Assembly: GCA_964460665.1 (NCBI GenBank)
Contig: CAYWSL010000005.1
Span: 1-64,000, forward strand
Source of the DNA: K23-9 sp964460665
GTDB taxonomy: Bacteria; Planctomycetota; Planctomycetia; Pirellulales; Pirellulaceae
Length of the DNA stretch: 64,000 nt
Direction of reading: 5' to 3'
The stretch's first letter is position 1. Every line of letters begins with the position of its first letter. The notes beneath the pieces were generated by a model that saw nothing but the letters and a program-made list of their open reading frames with translations, was not told the origin of the DNA and made no database searches. A program made the position numbers and the translations under genes. Below, piece by piece: positions 25,367 to 34,641 of this stretch.

Positions 25367-26848
25367 CTACTGAACCCAGTTTCCAGATCGCTGCACCGCA
25401 CGGTGCCAATCCGCGGTGATGGCTTTGCGGTGACTGGGCTTCATCTTGGATCGGTATCGCCGGTCTTCTTGCCACTGACCGGCGATCTGTTTTTGATCTT
25501 TCCAAAAACCGACGCCTAGTCCCGCTAAGTACGCTGCGCCCAGTGCGGTTGTCTCGCTGACTTCTGGCCTGACGACATTGACGCCCAGCAAGTCCGACTG
25601 AAACTGCATCAGCAGGTCGTTCAACGAAGCACCTCCGTCGACGCGAAGCTGTTTCAATTTCAATCCCGAATCGGCCTCCATGGCTCGAAGCACATCGGCG
25701 ACTTGAAACGCAATCGATTCCAGGGCCGCGCGAGCGATGTGTGCTCGATTGCTTCCACGCGTCAGCCCGACAATCGTGCCGCGTGCGTATGCGTCCCAGT
25801 GCGGTGCCCCTAAACCTGCAAAGGCGGGCACCATGTAAACACCACCGCTATCGGGAACCGTGGCCGCCAACGCTTCGACTTCTGCCGACGATTTGATCAA
25901 TCCCAGTCCGTCGCGAAGCCACTGAACGACGGCACCAGCAATGAAGATGCTGCCTTCCAAGGCGTACTGTGTCTCGTCGCCGATCTTCCAAGCGGTCGTG
26001 GTCAGCAACTGATTCTTCGACGCGATCGGCTTGGTGCCAGTGTTCATCAACATGAAGCAGCCGGTGCCATACGTGTTCTTGACCATTCCTGGCTTTGTGC
26101 AGACTTGTCCAAACAACGCTGCGTGCTGATCGCCAGCCATGCCCGCGATCGGAATCGAACCACCCAACAAGCTGGTCTCGCCGTACACTTCGCTGTTTGA
26201 TCGGACCTCGGGCATGATGGCGGCGGGGACATTCAGCAGTTTCAACAGCCCTTTGTCCCACTTACCAGTGCGAATGTTGAACAACATCGTGCGCGATGCG
26301 TTGGTCACGTCGGTCGCATGAACGCGTCCTTGGGTAAGCCGCCACAACAAGAACGAATCGATCGTGCCGAACGCTAAGTCGCCGTTTTCCGCTTTCTTGC
26401 GTGCGCCCTTTACGTGGTCCAGGATCCAGTCGATCTTGGTCCCTGAAAAATAGGCGTCCAGGATCAGCCCGGTCTTTCGCTGGATCGTCTTGTCCGCATT
26501 TTCACGGCGCAGTTCATCGCACTTGCCGGCTGTCCGCCGATCCTGCCAAACGATCGCGGGGCTGATTGCCTTGCCAGTTTTGCGATCCCATACCACCGTG
26601 GTTTCACGCTGATTAGTGATGCCGATGGCAGCGACGTTCTTGGCCGTCGCCTTGGCTCGCCGAAGCACACTTTTGGCGACCGACAACTGAGTCTTCCAGA
26701 TGTCTTCGGGATCGTGCTGCACCCACCCTGGTTTGGGAAAGTGCTGAGGAAACTCTTTTTGCGCGATCGCGACGACTTGGCCGCGCCGATCAAACAAGAT
26801 CGCGCGTGAACTGGTCGTGCCCTGATCCAGTGCCATGATGTATTTCAT
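25367..26848 (-). CDS. glpK: Glycerol kinase
   Basis: A 493-residue FGGY-family kinase that makes glycerol 3-phosphate from glycerol and ATP in the cytoplasm. Evidence: N-terminal MALDQGTTSSRAILFDRRG, the QKEFPQHFPKPGWVQHDPEDIW segment typical of GlpK, VWQDRRTA, GMAGDQHAALFGQ and the C-terminal LRVDGGASLNDLLMQFQSD. Length equals that of known enzymes. No glycerol facilitator or dehydrogenase is nearby. It follows the molybdoenzyme gene on the same strand by about 100 bases; a functional link is not evident. Confidence 0.97.
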   Translation of the reverse strand: MKYIMALDQGTTSSRAILFDRRGQVVAIAQKEFPQHFPKPGWVQHDPEDIWKTQLSVAKSVLRRAKATAKNVAAIGITNQRETTVVWDRKTGKAISPAIVWQDRRTAGKCDELRRENADKTIQRKTGLILDAYFSGTKIDWILDHVKGARKKAENGDLAFGTIDSFLLWRLTQGRVHATDVTNASRTMLFNIRTGKWDKGLLKLLNVPAAIMPEVRSNSEVYGETSLLGGSIPIAGMAGDQHAALFGQVCTKPGMVKNTYGTGCFMLMNTGTKPIASKNQLLTTTAWKIGDETQYALEGSIFIAGAVVQWLRDGLGLIKSSAEVEALAATVPDSGGVYMVPAFAGLGAPHWDAYARGTIVGLTRGSNRAHIARAALESIAFQVADVLRAMEADSGLKLKQLRVDGGASLNDLLMQFQSDLLGVNVVRPEVSETTALGAAYLAGLGVGFWKDQKQIAGQWQEDRRYRSKMKPSHRKAITADWHRAVQRSGNWVQ

Positions 26849-26952
26849 GTATTTGTCTTTCGGCTAGCGATTGAACGAATAGATCAACAAGCCGTTGATC
26901 AAACTGACAGCTGGATCAAATCTCGCACCTAGATCAAATGTGGTCAGGTGCT

Positions 26953-29787
26953 TCAGATTTTCTTCACGGTGACGATGGTATCGTGAAAGGATTGCTGGCC
27001 GCTGATTGGATCGGGAGCGATTGGCAGCAGCTTGTTTTGATTCCAGCCGTTGCCAGTATTCTTTTTCCAAGTCGCGGGGTCGTTGTTCGACGCGTCTTCC
27101 CACCACATGTTGCGCTGCCAATCGTCGTCGTGATAAGTCTGGTTATCACTGCCGACCAACGCACCAGACGTTGTATTTTCTTTCTTGGCTTGCGCAACGC
27201 TGGTGTACTGCGTGTGCCCACAACTGTTGCTCATTGCGATCGCGCTGGGATGAATCCCCTGCATCGTCACGATGGGAACTCGCATCGTGGAAACCACTTT
27301 TCGCGGTGAGTCGTCGCCATCACGATGTAGGTGCGGCGCGTTCTCTTGCAAGTGCTGTGAATAGTAAGACGTGATTTCGATCCAGTCACCATCGGTGACC
27401 CCCATTCGCTCGGCAGTCTTGGGGTTCAACCATGCGGGATTGGAGTGCACGATTTCGGCCAACCATTTCAAGTTCATCGTCCGCCCGTGGTTGTGCACAT
27501 TCCACTTGAAACTGGTCATCACCAATTCATTGTCATCTAGCGACTTCATTTCGACAGGCTGGAACCAAGTCGGCATCGGATCGATTTCGCTATCGTGACC
27601 TTGATGACTCTCGGGACGATTACTGGTTTTCGTCATGCCGCTGCGTGCGATCAATTCGCTGCAGTCTTCGTTCTTCGCGATCTTTTGCACAAACGCACTG
27701 CGGATCTCGAACTTGCGACTAGGCGTCTTGAATCCACGGACCGACTTGTCGCCCAAGCGGATCCCGATTCCGACACCGTCTTTGGTGATCACGTTGTCGT
27801 CGCCGACCTTGCTGCCATCGAGTTCTTCTTTGGTCAGTTCGGTGTTGTACGGTTCGTAGAACGGCTGGCGATCGGATTCCCAAACGCCTTCGTCCAGCAA
27901 ACGATCCAAGCCGCTTTTGCCGGTTTCTTCGTTTTCAGGAATGTTCGACGCCCATTTTTCCATGTACTCTCGTACGTTTTCTTCCTTGTACCATTCTTCC
28001 ATACCGCCACCAATTTTACGCGCCAGTTCTGGAAAGAAGTCGCGTACGTCGCGGGCTTCGCCAAGTGGCTTGACCATCGGCGTTCGCAGGCCAACGTAGG
28101 GGCGCAAGTTGTACGACCCGCGGGCGTCCAAGTCCCAGCGTTCCAGATAGGTAGACCAGGGCAGCACGATATCGGCGTAGTGGGCCGTTTCGTTGTAGAA
28201 CGCATTGATGCAGACGTGGAACTGAATCAAGTCTTCGTCGCACATGACTTGTTGCGTCAGGCTTTCTTCAGGCCAAGTCAACGGGGAATCCAAGTTGTAC
28301 GTCATGTACGCTTGCAGCTTGGCACGCCCCTGCAACAAATACAGATAAATGATCTCGCCGACACGCATCCGACGCCACACATTGGCCAGCGGATACTCCG
28401 GCGGATCTTCCAAAACGCTATGTGTCTTGGGTGACGGCGGCAACGCGGGCGGCTTCACCATCGGATCCAAACCGCTCCACGGCGACCAGCACCACCCACC
28501 TTTGATTCCAACGCTTCCGACCAAGGCGTTCAGTAAACCGATCGCTCGGTCGTTGTAGAAACCGTTCAAGTGCGCACTGCTGCCTCGGTTGCACATCGTC
28601 GTGACCGTTGGCCCAGCCTTGGCGAATTCGATCGCAATGCGTCGAATGTCGGCAGCGGGAACGCCACTGATCTGTTCGGCCCACTCGGGCGTGTTTTCCT
28701 TCAGCTGCTCGCGAATTTCATCGATACTGACGTTCGTCCAGTTATCAAGGAAGTCCTTGTTGTGCAGGTTTTCTTTCAAGATCGTGTGGCCCATCGCCAG
28801 CGCGATCGCACCATCGGTCCCAGGGAACGGCGCGAACCACTCGTCGCTGGCACCAGCGGTATTGGACAATCGCACGTCGAAGGTGACCAGTTTGGCGCCG
28901 TTGTTGAATCGGCCGCGTTGGATTCGACTGGCAAAGGGGATGTGTCCCTGGTGCGCCTCGAAGGCATTGGAGCCGAAGTTCAAAATGTACTTCGTGTGTT
29001 CCACGTCGTTCAAATCCCAATCGCTTTCCCACAAGTAGGTCAGATTGGCGGCGCGGCGATTGCCACTGCACAGGGCGCGGTGATTGAGCTGCGTGGACGT
29101 ACCGAAGGCGCCTAAGAAACGTTTAACCGCATCTTTACTGCGCAGCCGGCCTTGGTGAAACGCGAACTCTTCCGGGTGGCCGCTTTCGCGAACCGCTTTC
29201 AGTTTGGTCGCGATTTGTGAAAGTGCTTCGTCCCACGTGATACGTTTCCATTTGCCTTCGCCGCGTTTTCCGACGCGCTGAAGTGGATACAGCAACCGTT
29301 CGGGGTGATATTGGTGGTTCAGCGCCGCTTGACCTCGAGCGCACAGATAGCCACGGCTGTTGGGGTCGTTCGGGTTGCCTTCGACTTTGATCAGCCGATC
29401 GTCTTTGACGTATCCGATGATGCCGCAGACCGTGCTGCACAACTGGCACATCCCGGGGACTTTCTTGACGTCCTTGTATTTGTCGCGGTCGGGCCAATTG
29501 CGTTTTGCTTTGGGGCCAGGCAGTTTGCAAACACCAGGCATCTCGCCGCGATACGGCTTGCCCTTAATGCGGTTCCACTTGTCCATGTCGATGCCTTGCG
29601 GCAAGACTTTGGATTGGGCGCCGTTTGATTGAGTGCCGCTTGATTGGTTATTGGCGTTTGACTGGTTACTGTCCGCTTGCGGCGACTCTTGATTCGAGCC
29701 GTCTTGCTGTGGTTTGCTGCAGCCAAGTATTCCGGCTGCGCCGATCAAAGATCCTAGTTGTAGAAACTTGCGTCGTGAATCGTTCAC
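26953..29787 (-). CDS. Molybdopterin oxidoreductase, catalytic subunit (DMSO reductase superfamily), Tat lipoprotein-like
   Basis: A 944-residue exported Mo-bis-MGD enzyme. The start is the GTG at 29787: a strong AAGGAG lies eight bases upstream and the codon overlaps the preceding stop as GTGA. The N-terminus has a Tat motif (SRRKFLQ) and a lipobox ending at Cys23 (GILGC), then a Gln/Asn/Ser-rich spacer (about 24-60). The [4Fe-4S] motif is Cys114, Cys117, Cys121 and Cys149. ALCSGNRR offers a possible Mo-ligand cysteine. The C-terminal MopB dinucleotide-binding domain includes NPKTAERMGVTDGDWIEI. The substrate is unknown; the overall type is like polysulfide, thiosulfate or tetrathionate reductases. 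Its Fe-S partner is the gene directly upstream. Confidence 0.9.
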   Translation of the reverse strand: MNDSRRKFLQLGSLIGAAGILGCSKPQQDGSNQESPQADSNQSNANNQSSGTQSNGAQSKVLPQGIDMDKWNRIKGKPYRGEMPGVCKLPGPKAKRNWPDRDKYKDVKKVPGMCQLCSTVCGIIGYVKDDRLIKVEGNPNDPNSRGYLCARGQAALNHQYHPERLLYPLQRVGKRGEGKWKRITWDEALSQIATKLKAVRESGHPEEFAFHQGRLRSKDAVKRFLGAFGTSTQLNHRALCSGNRRAANLTYLWESDWDLNDVEHTKYILNFGSNAFEAHQGHIPFASRIQRGRFNNGAKLVTFDVRLSNTAGASDEWFAPFPGTDGAIALAMGHTILKENLHNKDFLDNWTNVSIDEIREQLKENTPEWAEQISGVPAADIRRIAIEFAKAGPTVTTMCNRGSSAHLNGFYNDRAIGLLNALVGSVGIKGGWCWSPWSGLDPMVKPPALPPSPKTHSVLEDPPEYPLANVWRRMRVGEIIYLYLLQGRAKLQAYMTYNLDSPLTWPEESLTQQVMCDEDLIQFHVCINAFYNETAHYADIVLPWSTYLERWDLDARGSYNLRPYVGLRTPMVKPLGEARDVRDFFPELARKIGGGMEEWYKEENVREYMEKWASNIPENEETGKSGLDRLLDEGVWESDRQPFYEPYNTELTKEELDGSKVGDDNVITKDGVGIGIRLGDKSVRGFKTPSRKFEIRSAFVQKIAKNEDCSELIARSGMTKTSNRPESHQGHDSEIDPMPTWFQPVEMKSLDDNELVMTSFKWNVHNHGRTMNLKWLAEIVHSNPAWLNPKTAERMGVTDGDWIEITSYYSQHLQENAPHLHRDGDDSPRKVVSTMRVPIVTMQGIHPSAIAMSNSCGHTQYTSVAQAKKENTTSGALVGSDNQTYHDDDWQRNMWWEDASNNDPATWKKNTGNGWNQNKLLPIAPDPISGQQSFHDTIVTVKKI

Positions 29788-30587
29788 CGCGAGCTCTCCT
29801 TCCACTGATAGATGTCGTAGCTTTTCCCGGTGAATGACTCGCCTTCGCCTGGGACTTTTTCTTCGATGATTTCTGGTGCGTCGCCTGCGAACCACATTCG
29901 CGGTTTCGTTTCCTTTTCGGCTCGCAACTGCGTGATGTTGGCGTCGGCTTCTTCTGCGGCCTTCATCGCTTTGGAAATTTTTGTTTCCGGATCATTCAAG
30001 TCGCCAAAGTACAGCGCTTCGGCGGGGCACGTTGGCACACAAGCCGGCTCCATGCCTTGTTCGGTGCGGTGGTAGCAGTTGTGGCACTTCACCGCTTGCT
30101 TGGCGACGGGATCCAAATAAATTGCACCGTACGGGCAGGCGTCGACACAGGATCCATGGCCGCAACACGATTCGTAGTTCACGGCGACTGTACCGCCGGC
30201 TTCTTTGTGAAGCGCGCCGCAAGGACAAGCTTTCAAGCACGGCGCGTCTTCGCAGTGCTGGCACGACATTGGCATGAACAGCCGCGCAACCTTGGGGTAC
30301 TCGCCTTGGTCGTGGTAGAAGGTTTGGCGAATGTAGTTGCCCAGCGGTACATCGTTTTCGGATTTGCAGCTGACTTCACAACCGTGGCATCCAAAGCATC
30401 GCCGTGTGTCAACGAACCACCCCAGGCGTTTGCCATCGTCGGGCGCCTTCATACGCTCGCGCCAGAATTCTTCGGGTTGGAAATTGTCCTCAGCTTGGCC
30501 GGAATCTTGGGCAGCTGCATCGGCTGCTACCGAAACAATCGGCAAGGCCAGGGACACCTTGGTAAGAAAATCGCGTCGGTTCGACAT
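29784..30587 (-). CDS. Tat-exported four-cluster ferredoxin subunit of the molybdoenzyme
   Basis: A 267-residue electron-transfer subunit of the DmsB/PsrB/TtrB type. Tat signal NRRDFLTK near the N-terminus, then four cysteine clusters: CFGCHGCEVSC, CQHCEDAPCLKACPCG, CCGHGSCVDACPYG and CHNCYHRTEQGMEPACVPTC. It would pass electrons between the molybdenum subunit and a quinone or cytochrome partner in the periplasm. Its stop codon overlaps the GTG of the catalytic subunit by four bases, indicating translational coupling. No NrfD/PsrC-type membrane subunit is found in the neighbourhood. Confidence 0.93.
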   Translation of the reverse strand: MSNRRDFLTKVSLALPIVSVAADAAAQDSGQAEDNFQPEEFWRERMKAPDDGKRLGWFVDTRRCFGCHGCEVSCKSENDVPLGNYIRQTFYHDQGEYPKVARLFMPMSCQHCEDAPCLKACPCGALHKEAGGTVAVNYESCCGHGSCVDACPYGAIYLDPVAKQAVKCHNCYHRTEQGMEPACVPTCPAEALYFGDLNDPETKISKAMKAAEEADANITQLRAEKETKPRMWFAGDAPEIIEEKVPGEGESFTGKSYDIYQWKESSR

Positions 30588-30722
30588 GTTTTAAAGGCAA
30601 TCAGTCAGCGGATGTACGAATCGGAATCGCCAGATTGTACTGATTGTTGAATCACTCCGCAGTCCCAACAAAAACTAATTGCTTAGTGGACGGTTGAGTT
30701 CGATAGTCGGTAGTGAACGCCC

Positions 30723-31910
30723 TTACCAACTGAAATACGGCCAAGGCCCCTCACCACTCTGTCCGGGGGGAGTTACGACATAGCCAGTGCTCTGGCCGAG
30801 TGAAACCAAGTCGCCAGAACCCTTGCTGGGTACAGGGCGCGCGACTCCTTCGTCTGTTAGTGTGACCAATCGCATCCAGTGCAGCGGAATCGTCTTCTCA
30901 CCCGCGTCAACCAACCGTACGGTGGAACGTTTGGGCAACCAGGGCGTCTGGCCACTCATTTTCGCCAGCAACGGCAGTGCAAATCGGTGGCAACCAATCG
31001 TGGCACTAACAGGATTGCCGGGCAGCCCAACGATCAGCTTTCCATCGTTCATGGCGGCACCCAAGATCGGTTTGCCTGGGCGAACCGGCAGTCCATGGAA
31101 AATGATGTTCCCACCAAGTGCCTGAACCACATCGGGAACAAAGTCATAGTCGCCCATCGAAACGCCGCCGGTTAGCAACACTGCATCAGAATTTTGCAAA
31201 GCGGTTTGTACGGTCGCCAACAGAACATCGCGGTCGTCTTTGGCGTGTTGGTTGTCTTGCGCATCGATCCATGGGTGTGGTGAAAGAACAGACCGAACAG
31301 AGACTTGGTTGCTGTTGCGCAGTTGCCAAGCTTCGGGCGGCGAATCCTTGAACAGTCCGACTTCGTCACCCGTCGTGATCACGGTGACTCGCACACGAGC
31401 AAACACGTCCGCATCGTAGGCGCCGAAGTTGGCCATCGTTGCAAGCTGAGCGGCGGAAAGCAATTTGCCTGATTCGAGCACGGTTGACCCGGCAACAGCG
31501 TTTTCACCAGCGCGACGAATGTGCTGGCCAAGTTTCAGGTCGCGTGCGGAATCGAGCAGTTGGATCTTGCTGTCTAGTTCCTGGGTGTCTTCACGCTTGA
31601 CGATGGTTTCACAGCCCGCTGGCACGATCGCGCCGGTGAAAATTCTGACAGCGTGATTTTCTGGCATCGATGGTGGAGGTGATCCGGCAGCGGATTCGCC
31701 GGACACATCGATTGGGTCGCGGCGCTGTAGATCCGACATGCGAAGTGCGTATCCGTCCATCGCCGAAACATCCGCGGCAGGGCTGTCGCGGTCAGCCAAG
31801 ATGGGGTGCGCAAGCACACGGCCAACAAGTTGGCTGGCCGAGAGTGATTCGATCTCCACCATGGAAAGCTGTTGAGCAAGTTGGTCAACAGCGGCTGAGG
31901 GATCTGTCAT
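30723..31910 (-). CDS. moeA: Molybdopterin molybdenumtransferase
   Basis: A 395-residue MoeA that inserts molybdate into adenylylated molybdopterin. Recognised by DSPAADVSAMDGYALR, GAIVPAGCETIVKRED, the VITTGDEVG and LLTGGVSMGDYDFV segments and PGNPVSA (GLPGNPVSATIG). ATG 31910 gives the family-like N-terminus; the longer frame does not. It lies 95 bases after mobA and about 135 bases before the Fe-S subunit gene, so cofactor insertion genes and the molybdoenzyme are clustered. Confidence 0.95.
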   Translation of the reverse strand: MTDPSAAVDQLAQQLSMVEIESLSASQLVGRVLAHPILADRDSPAADVSAMDGYALRMSDLQRRDPIDVSGESAAGSPPPSMPENHAVRIFTGAIVPAGCETIVKREDTQELDSKIQLLDSARDLKLGQHIRRAGENAVAGSTVLESGKLLSAAQLATMANFGAYDADVFARVRVTVITTGDEVGLFKDSPPEAWQLRNSNQVSVRSVLSPHPWIDAQDNQHAKDDRDVLLATVQTALQNSDAVLLTGGVSMGDYDFVPDVVQALGGNIIFHGLPVRPGKPILGAAMNDGKLIVGLPGNPVSATIGCHRFALPLLAKMSGQTPWLPKRSTVRLVDAGEKTIPLHWMRLVTLTDEGVARPVPSKGSGDLVSLGQSTGYVVTPPGQSGEGPWPYFSW

Positions 31911-32005
31911 GAGGTTTAGGATGGCTCGCAAAATAAGTGCTAGATGGATGGCGTTCCACTTTACCGTAGCGGAAGCCGTCAAGACTATCGACCGCTGGAG
32001 GATTT

Positions 32006-32605
32006 CTATGCGTTCAGATCTTCTGGCCGATTAACGTTGTGGCAAGCATGATCAGATAAAGCGATCGCCTGATGCGTTTGTTGCCCCAGCCAGCGATGAA
32101 GACTTCTGTCGTCGTTTTGCGCAAGCTGCTTCATCGCTCCGAGTATTTTGACCGGATAGATCCCAACGAGCGGCTGTAGTTTCTGGTCGGATTCATTGAC
32201 CACGATGGTTAGCTGCTGGCTGGAACGCCACGCATATAAAAGCTTGCGAAGATCGTCGACGGTCAGGTTCGGCATGTCGACAGGCGTCACCAAACAAGCT
32301 GACAGTCGGGCTTCTTTTGCGAACTGAAGCCCACTGACGATCCCGACAACCGGCCCTTGGTAAAGAACCGGATCCGCCAAGGTGATATCGTCGCGATGGG
32401 TGTTCTCCGCAGAAGCCTCCGCAGTGGCCGAATGGTCCTCGCTTGGCGAACCGGCGATGCAAACGTCGTCGCAAATATCTTTCAAGCGTTTGATCGCATG
32501 CTGAAGATACGTGCCCCCGCTGTCGTGCCGAAGCAACGATTTCTGTTGGCCCATCCGCGACGATTGGCCGCCGCATAAAACGACCCCGAGTGGTTTCTTG
32601 CTCAC
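32006..32605 (-). CDS. mobA: Molybdenum cofactor guanylyltransferase
   Basis: A 199-residue MobA-type nucleotidyltransferase that attaches GMP to the cofactor, forming the MGD form required by DMSO-reductase-family enzymes such as the one downstream. The signature VLCGGQSSRMGQQKSLL lies at about residues 9-25, with LVTPVDMPNLTVDDL as the metal-binding region. It starts with GTG that overlaps the stop of the CMD-family gene (GTGA at 32602-32605), implying translational coupling. Confidence 0.94.
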   Translation of the reverse strand: MSKKPLGVVLCGGQSSRMGQQKSLLRHDSGGTYLQHAIKRLKDICDDVCIAGSPSEDHSATAEASAENTHRDDITLADPVLYQGPVVGIVSGLQFAKEARLSACLVTPVDMPNLTVDDLRKLLYAWRSSQQLTIVVNESDQKLQPLVGIYPVKILGAMKQLAQNDDRSLHRWLGQQTHQAIALSDHACHNVNRPEDLNA

Positions 32606-32973
32606 GATTTGTCTTTTGTATCGCGATTGTTGTCGTCATGTTTTCCCCCGACGTCTTTTCCCCCGACGTCTTTTCCCACGACGTCTTCGACCCACGACCG
32701 CGCTCGCATCATCGTCGGAAAACCAATGGTAGGTGCCGACACGACAGCGACGTGGCGAAGATCATCTGGCGTACAACCTGCTTCCAACGCCTTGCGGCAA
32801 TGCGAATGCGAGGCACCTTGTAGTCCCGAGCCGATTGAAACGGCCAGTTTCACTAACGCGACTTCGCGCGGTGACAGCGGCCCGGCCTGGCGAGCGGCCT
32901 GGCCGAAAGATTCGTAGGCTTTCATCAAGTCTGGGTAGTCTTGATGCATCTGTTTGTATGACTTTGGAATCAT
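32602..32973 (-). CDS. Carboxymuconolactone decarboxylase (CMD/AhpD-like) family protein
   Basis: A 123-residue cytoplasmic protein. The CMD fold is recognised by LSPREVALVKLAVSIGSGLQGASHSHCRKALEAG followed by DDLRHVAVVSAPTIGFPTMMRA (given as two parts of the fold). AhpD enzymes have a CxxC pair here; this protein has SHSHC, keeping only one cysteine, so classical AhpD activity is doubtful. The C-terminus is a tandem repeat (GKDV GGKDV GGKHD) made by a short DNA repeat. It sits between the tetrapyrrole fusion gene (12 bases upstream) and mobA (4-base overlap). Confidence 0.82.
   Translation of the reverse strand: MIPKSYKQMHQDYPDLMKAYESFGQAARQAGPLSPREVALVKLAVSIGSGLQGASHSHCRKALEAGCTPDDLRHVAVVSAPTIGFPTMMRARSWVEDVVGKDVGGKDVGGKHDDNNRDTKDKS
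32641..32687. repeat. 15-base coding tandem repeat, three units
   Basis: The unit CCCCCGACGTCTTTT recurs at about 32644-32658 and 32659-32673, with a third, changed copy to about 32687. On the minus strand it encodes the GKDVG repeats at the C-terminus of the CMD-family protein. Confidence 0.85.
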
Positions 32974-32985
32974 GATTCTATTTCG

Positions 32986-34500
32986 TCAGTGGTCTAAGGT
33001 GTTTGCGATCGCTTGTGCCAAGGATTCGGCGGTGTACGGGTCGGCTTCGGCGTGAACGTGATAGCCCAGTCCCAGAATTGCTTTCGTGGTGACTGGGCTG
33101 AGACTCGCTATTTTCGTTTTCTTGATGGCGTCGCCAAACAACTTGCAGAGGCTTACCGCGGTCGCGCTGCTGGTCATCGTGACCCAGTCGACTTGTCCAG
33201 AGTTAATGGCTTCGCTGACCTTTTCATCCGCCTGGGTGACGTCGGTATGCTGGTAGGCGACGGCACTGGTCACGGTCGCACCGGCCTGAGTCAGTCTGTC
33301 GGTGAAAACGTCGTCGCCGCGGCTAGCACGTAGCACAACGATTCGCTTTCCTTTGGCGTCGCCGGCTAAAATCGTTGCCAGCGATCGGGCCGTAAAATCG
33401 GGCGGCACGACCGAAGGGCGAACGTGATACTGAGCCAGTGCTCGCGACGTTTGGCTACCGACGACGGCCAAGTCGACACCGGCCAAGGCACGTATGTCGT
33501 TTTGCTGCAGCAGTCGATCCATGAAGTAACGGACTCCGTTGCGGCTGCAGAAAACCAGCGTGTCGATTTCTTTCAAACGCCCGATCACGTCGTCGACTTC
33601 GGACCAGTCAGCCGGCGGGCCGATTTCGATCGCTGGCTGAAGCAGCACGTTGGCGCCTAGTTCTTGAAGTGGGCTGGCCAACGATTCGGCTTGGTCGGCA
33701 GGCCGAGTGACCAGGACGGTTTGCCCGAACAGCGGTTTGTGCTCCAGCCAGTTCATCGTTTCAGCCAGCTGCGTGACCGGCCCCAGGATCACGATGACCG
33801 GCGGACGGAACTTGCTGGCCGGCGTCAGTCGATCGGCGACTTCGTCCAGTCGGCAGTGTACGGTTCTTTGATCGCGATGGCTGCAACGCCTGATCAAGGC
33901 CGCTGGCGTATCGGGTGACTTCCCCGCGTCCAACAGAGCTTTGGTCCAAACGCCTGCGGTCGTTACACCCATGTAAATGACAAGCGTTCCTGGGAACTTG
34001 GCCAACGCGTCCCAATCCAGTGCCGATTTGGATTTACCGGGTTCTTCGTGGCCGGTGATCAGTGCGACCGCTGACGCCAGTTTGCGGTGAGTGATTGGAA
34101 TCCCCGCATACGACCCCGCGGCAAGGGCGGCTGTGATTCCCGGAACGACCTCGAACGGCAGATTGGCTTCGCGAAGTGCATCGACTTCTTCGGCAGTCCG
34201 GGCGAAAACCGCCGGATCGCCACCTTTTAGACGGACAACTTTCAGTCCCTTTCGGGCGTGAGCGAGCATTTCTTCGATGATCTCTTCTTGCCGCCAGATT
34301 CGTTTCTGGCCGTGCTTACCGACGCAGATATGCTGAGCGTTCTTGGCGTGGGAAAGCAGCTGGGCGTTGCTTAAACCGTCGTAAAGCACGACGTCACAGC
34401 GGCTTAGCAGCTGGGCACCGCGCAGCGTCAGCAGCCCCGGATCACCGGGGCCGGCGCCAATTAAGTAGACAATTCCGCCTTCGTTGGTTGGTTCTGGCAT
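32986..34500 (-). CDS. Uroporphyrinogen-III C-methyltransferase fused to uroporphyrinogen-III synthase
   Basis: A 504-residue bifunctional enzyme. Residues 1-245 are the SAM-dependent methyltransferase (VYLIGAGPGDPGLLTLRGA, VRLKGGDPAVFART, AALAAGSYAGIPITHR), which makes precorrin-2 for sirohaem or cobalamin. Residues about 255-504 are the HemD domain (VLVTRPADQAESLASPLQ, LVFCSRNGVRYFMDRL, TSSATAVSLCKLF), which closes the uroporphyrinogen ring. ATG 34500 is preferred over the longer frame. First gene of the block leading to the CMD protein and Mo-cofactor genes. Confidence 0.94.
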   Translation of the reverse strand: MPEPTNEGGIVYLIGAGPGDPGLLTLRGAQLLSRCDVVLYDGLSNAQLLSHAKNAQHICVGKHGQKRIWRQEEIIEEMLAHARKGLKVVRLKGGDPAVFARTAEEVDALREANLPFEVVPGITAALAAGSYAGIPITHRKLASAVALITGHEEPGKSKSALDWDALAKFPGTLVIYMGVTTAGVWTKALLDAGKSPDTPAALIRRCSHRDQRTVHCRLDEVADRLTPASKFRPPVIVILGPVTQLAETMNWLEHKPLFGQTVLVTRPADQAESLASPLQELGANVLLQPAIEIGPPADWSEVDDVIGRLKEIDTLVFCSRNGVRYFMDRLLQQNDIRALAGVDLAVVGSQTSRALAQYHVRPSVVPPDFTARSLATILAGDAKGKRIVVLRASRGDDVFTDRLTQAGATVTSAVAYQHTDVTQADEKVSEAINSGQVDWVTMTSSATAVSLCKLFGDAIKKTKIASLSPVTTKAILGLGYHVHAEADPYTAESLAQAIANTLDH

Positions 34501-34641
34501 GCCATATCTTGGCCTGGAAAGTTGACTCTGGACAGACCGCCAACAGATTGCCATACTACGCGACCGCAAAAATAACGGTTTTCCGAATCAGAAGCCCCTT
34601 TGAACGCTCGCCCTAGAAGCGAAGCGTCGCGTCAGAAAAAA

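Noticed and set aside
27595..28434. 279-codon plus-strand frame opposite the molybdoenzyme gene
   Set aside because: Antisense shadow; the minus strand carries complete family motifs in this region.
29788..29895. N-terminal extension of the molybdoenzyme open frame
   Set aside because: The GTG at 29787 has a strong Shine-Dalgarno and starts a Tat signal; the extension lies inside the upstream Fe-S gene.
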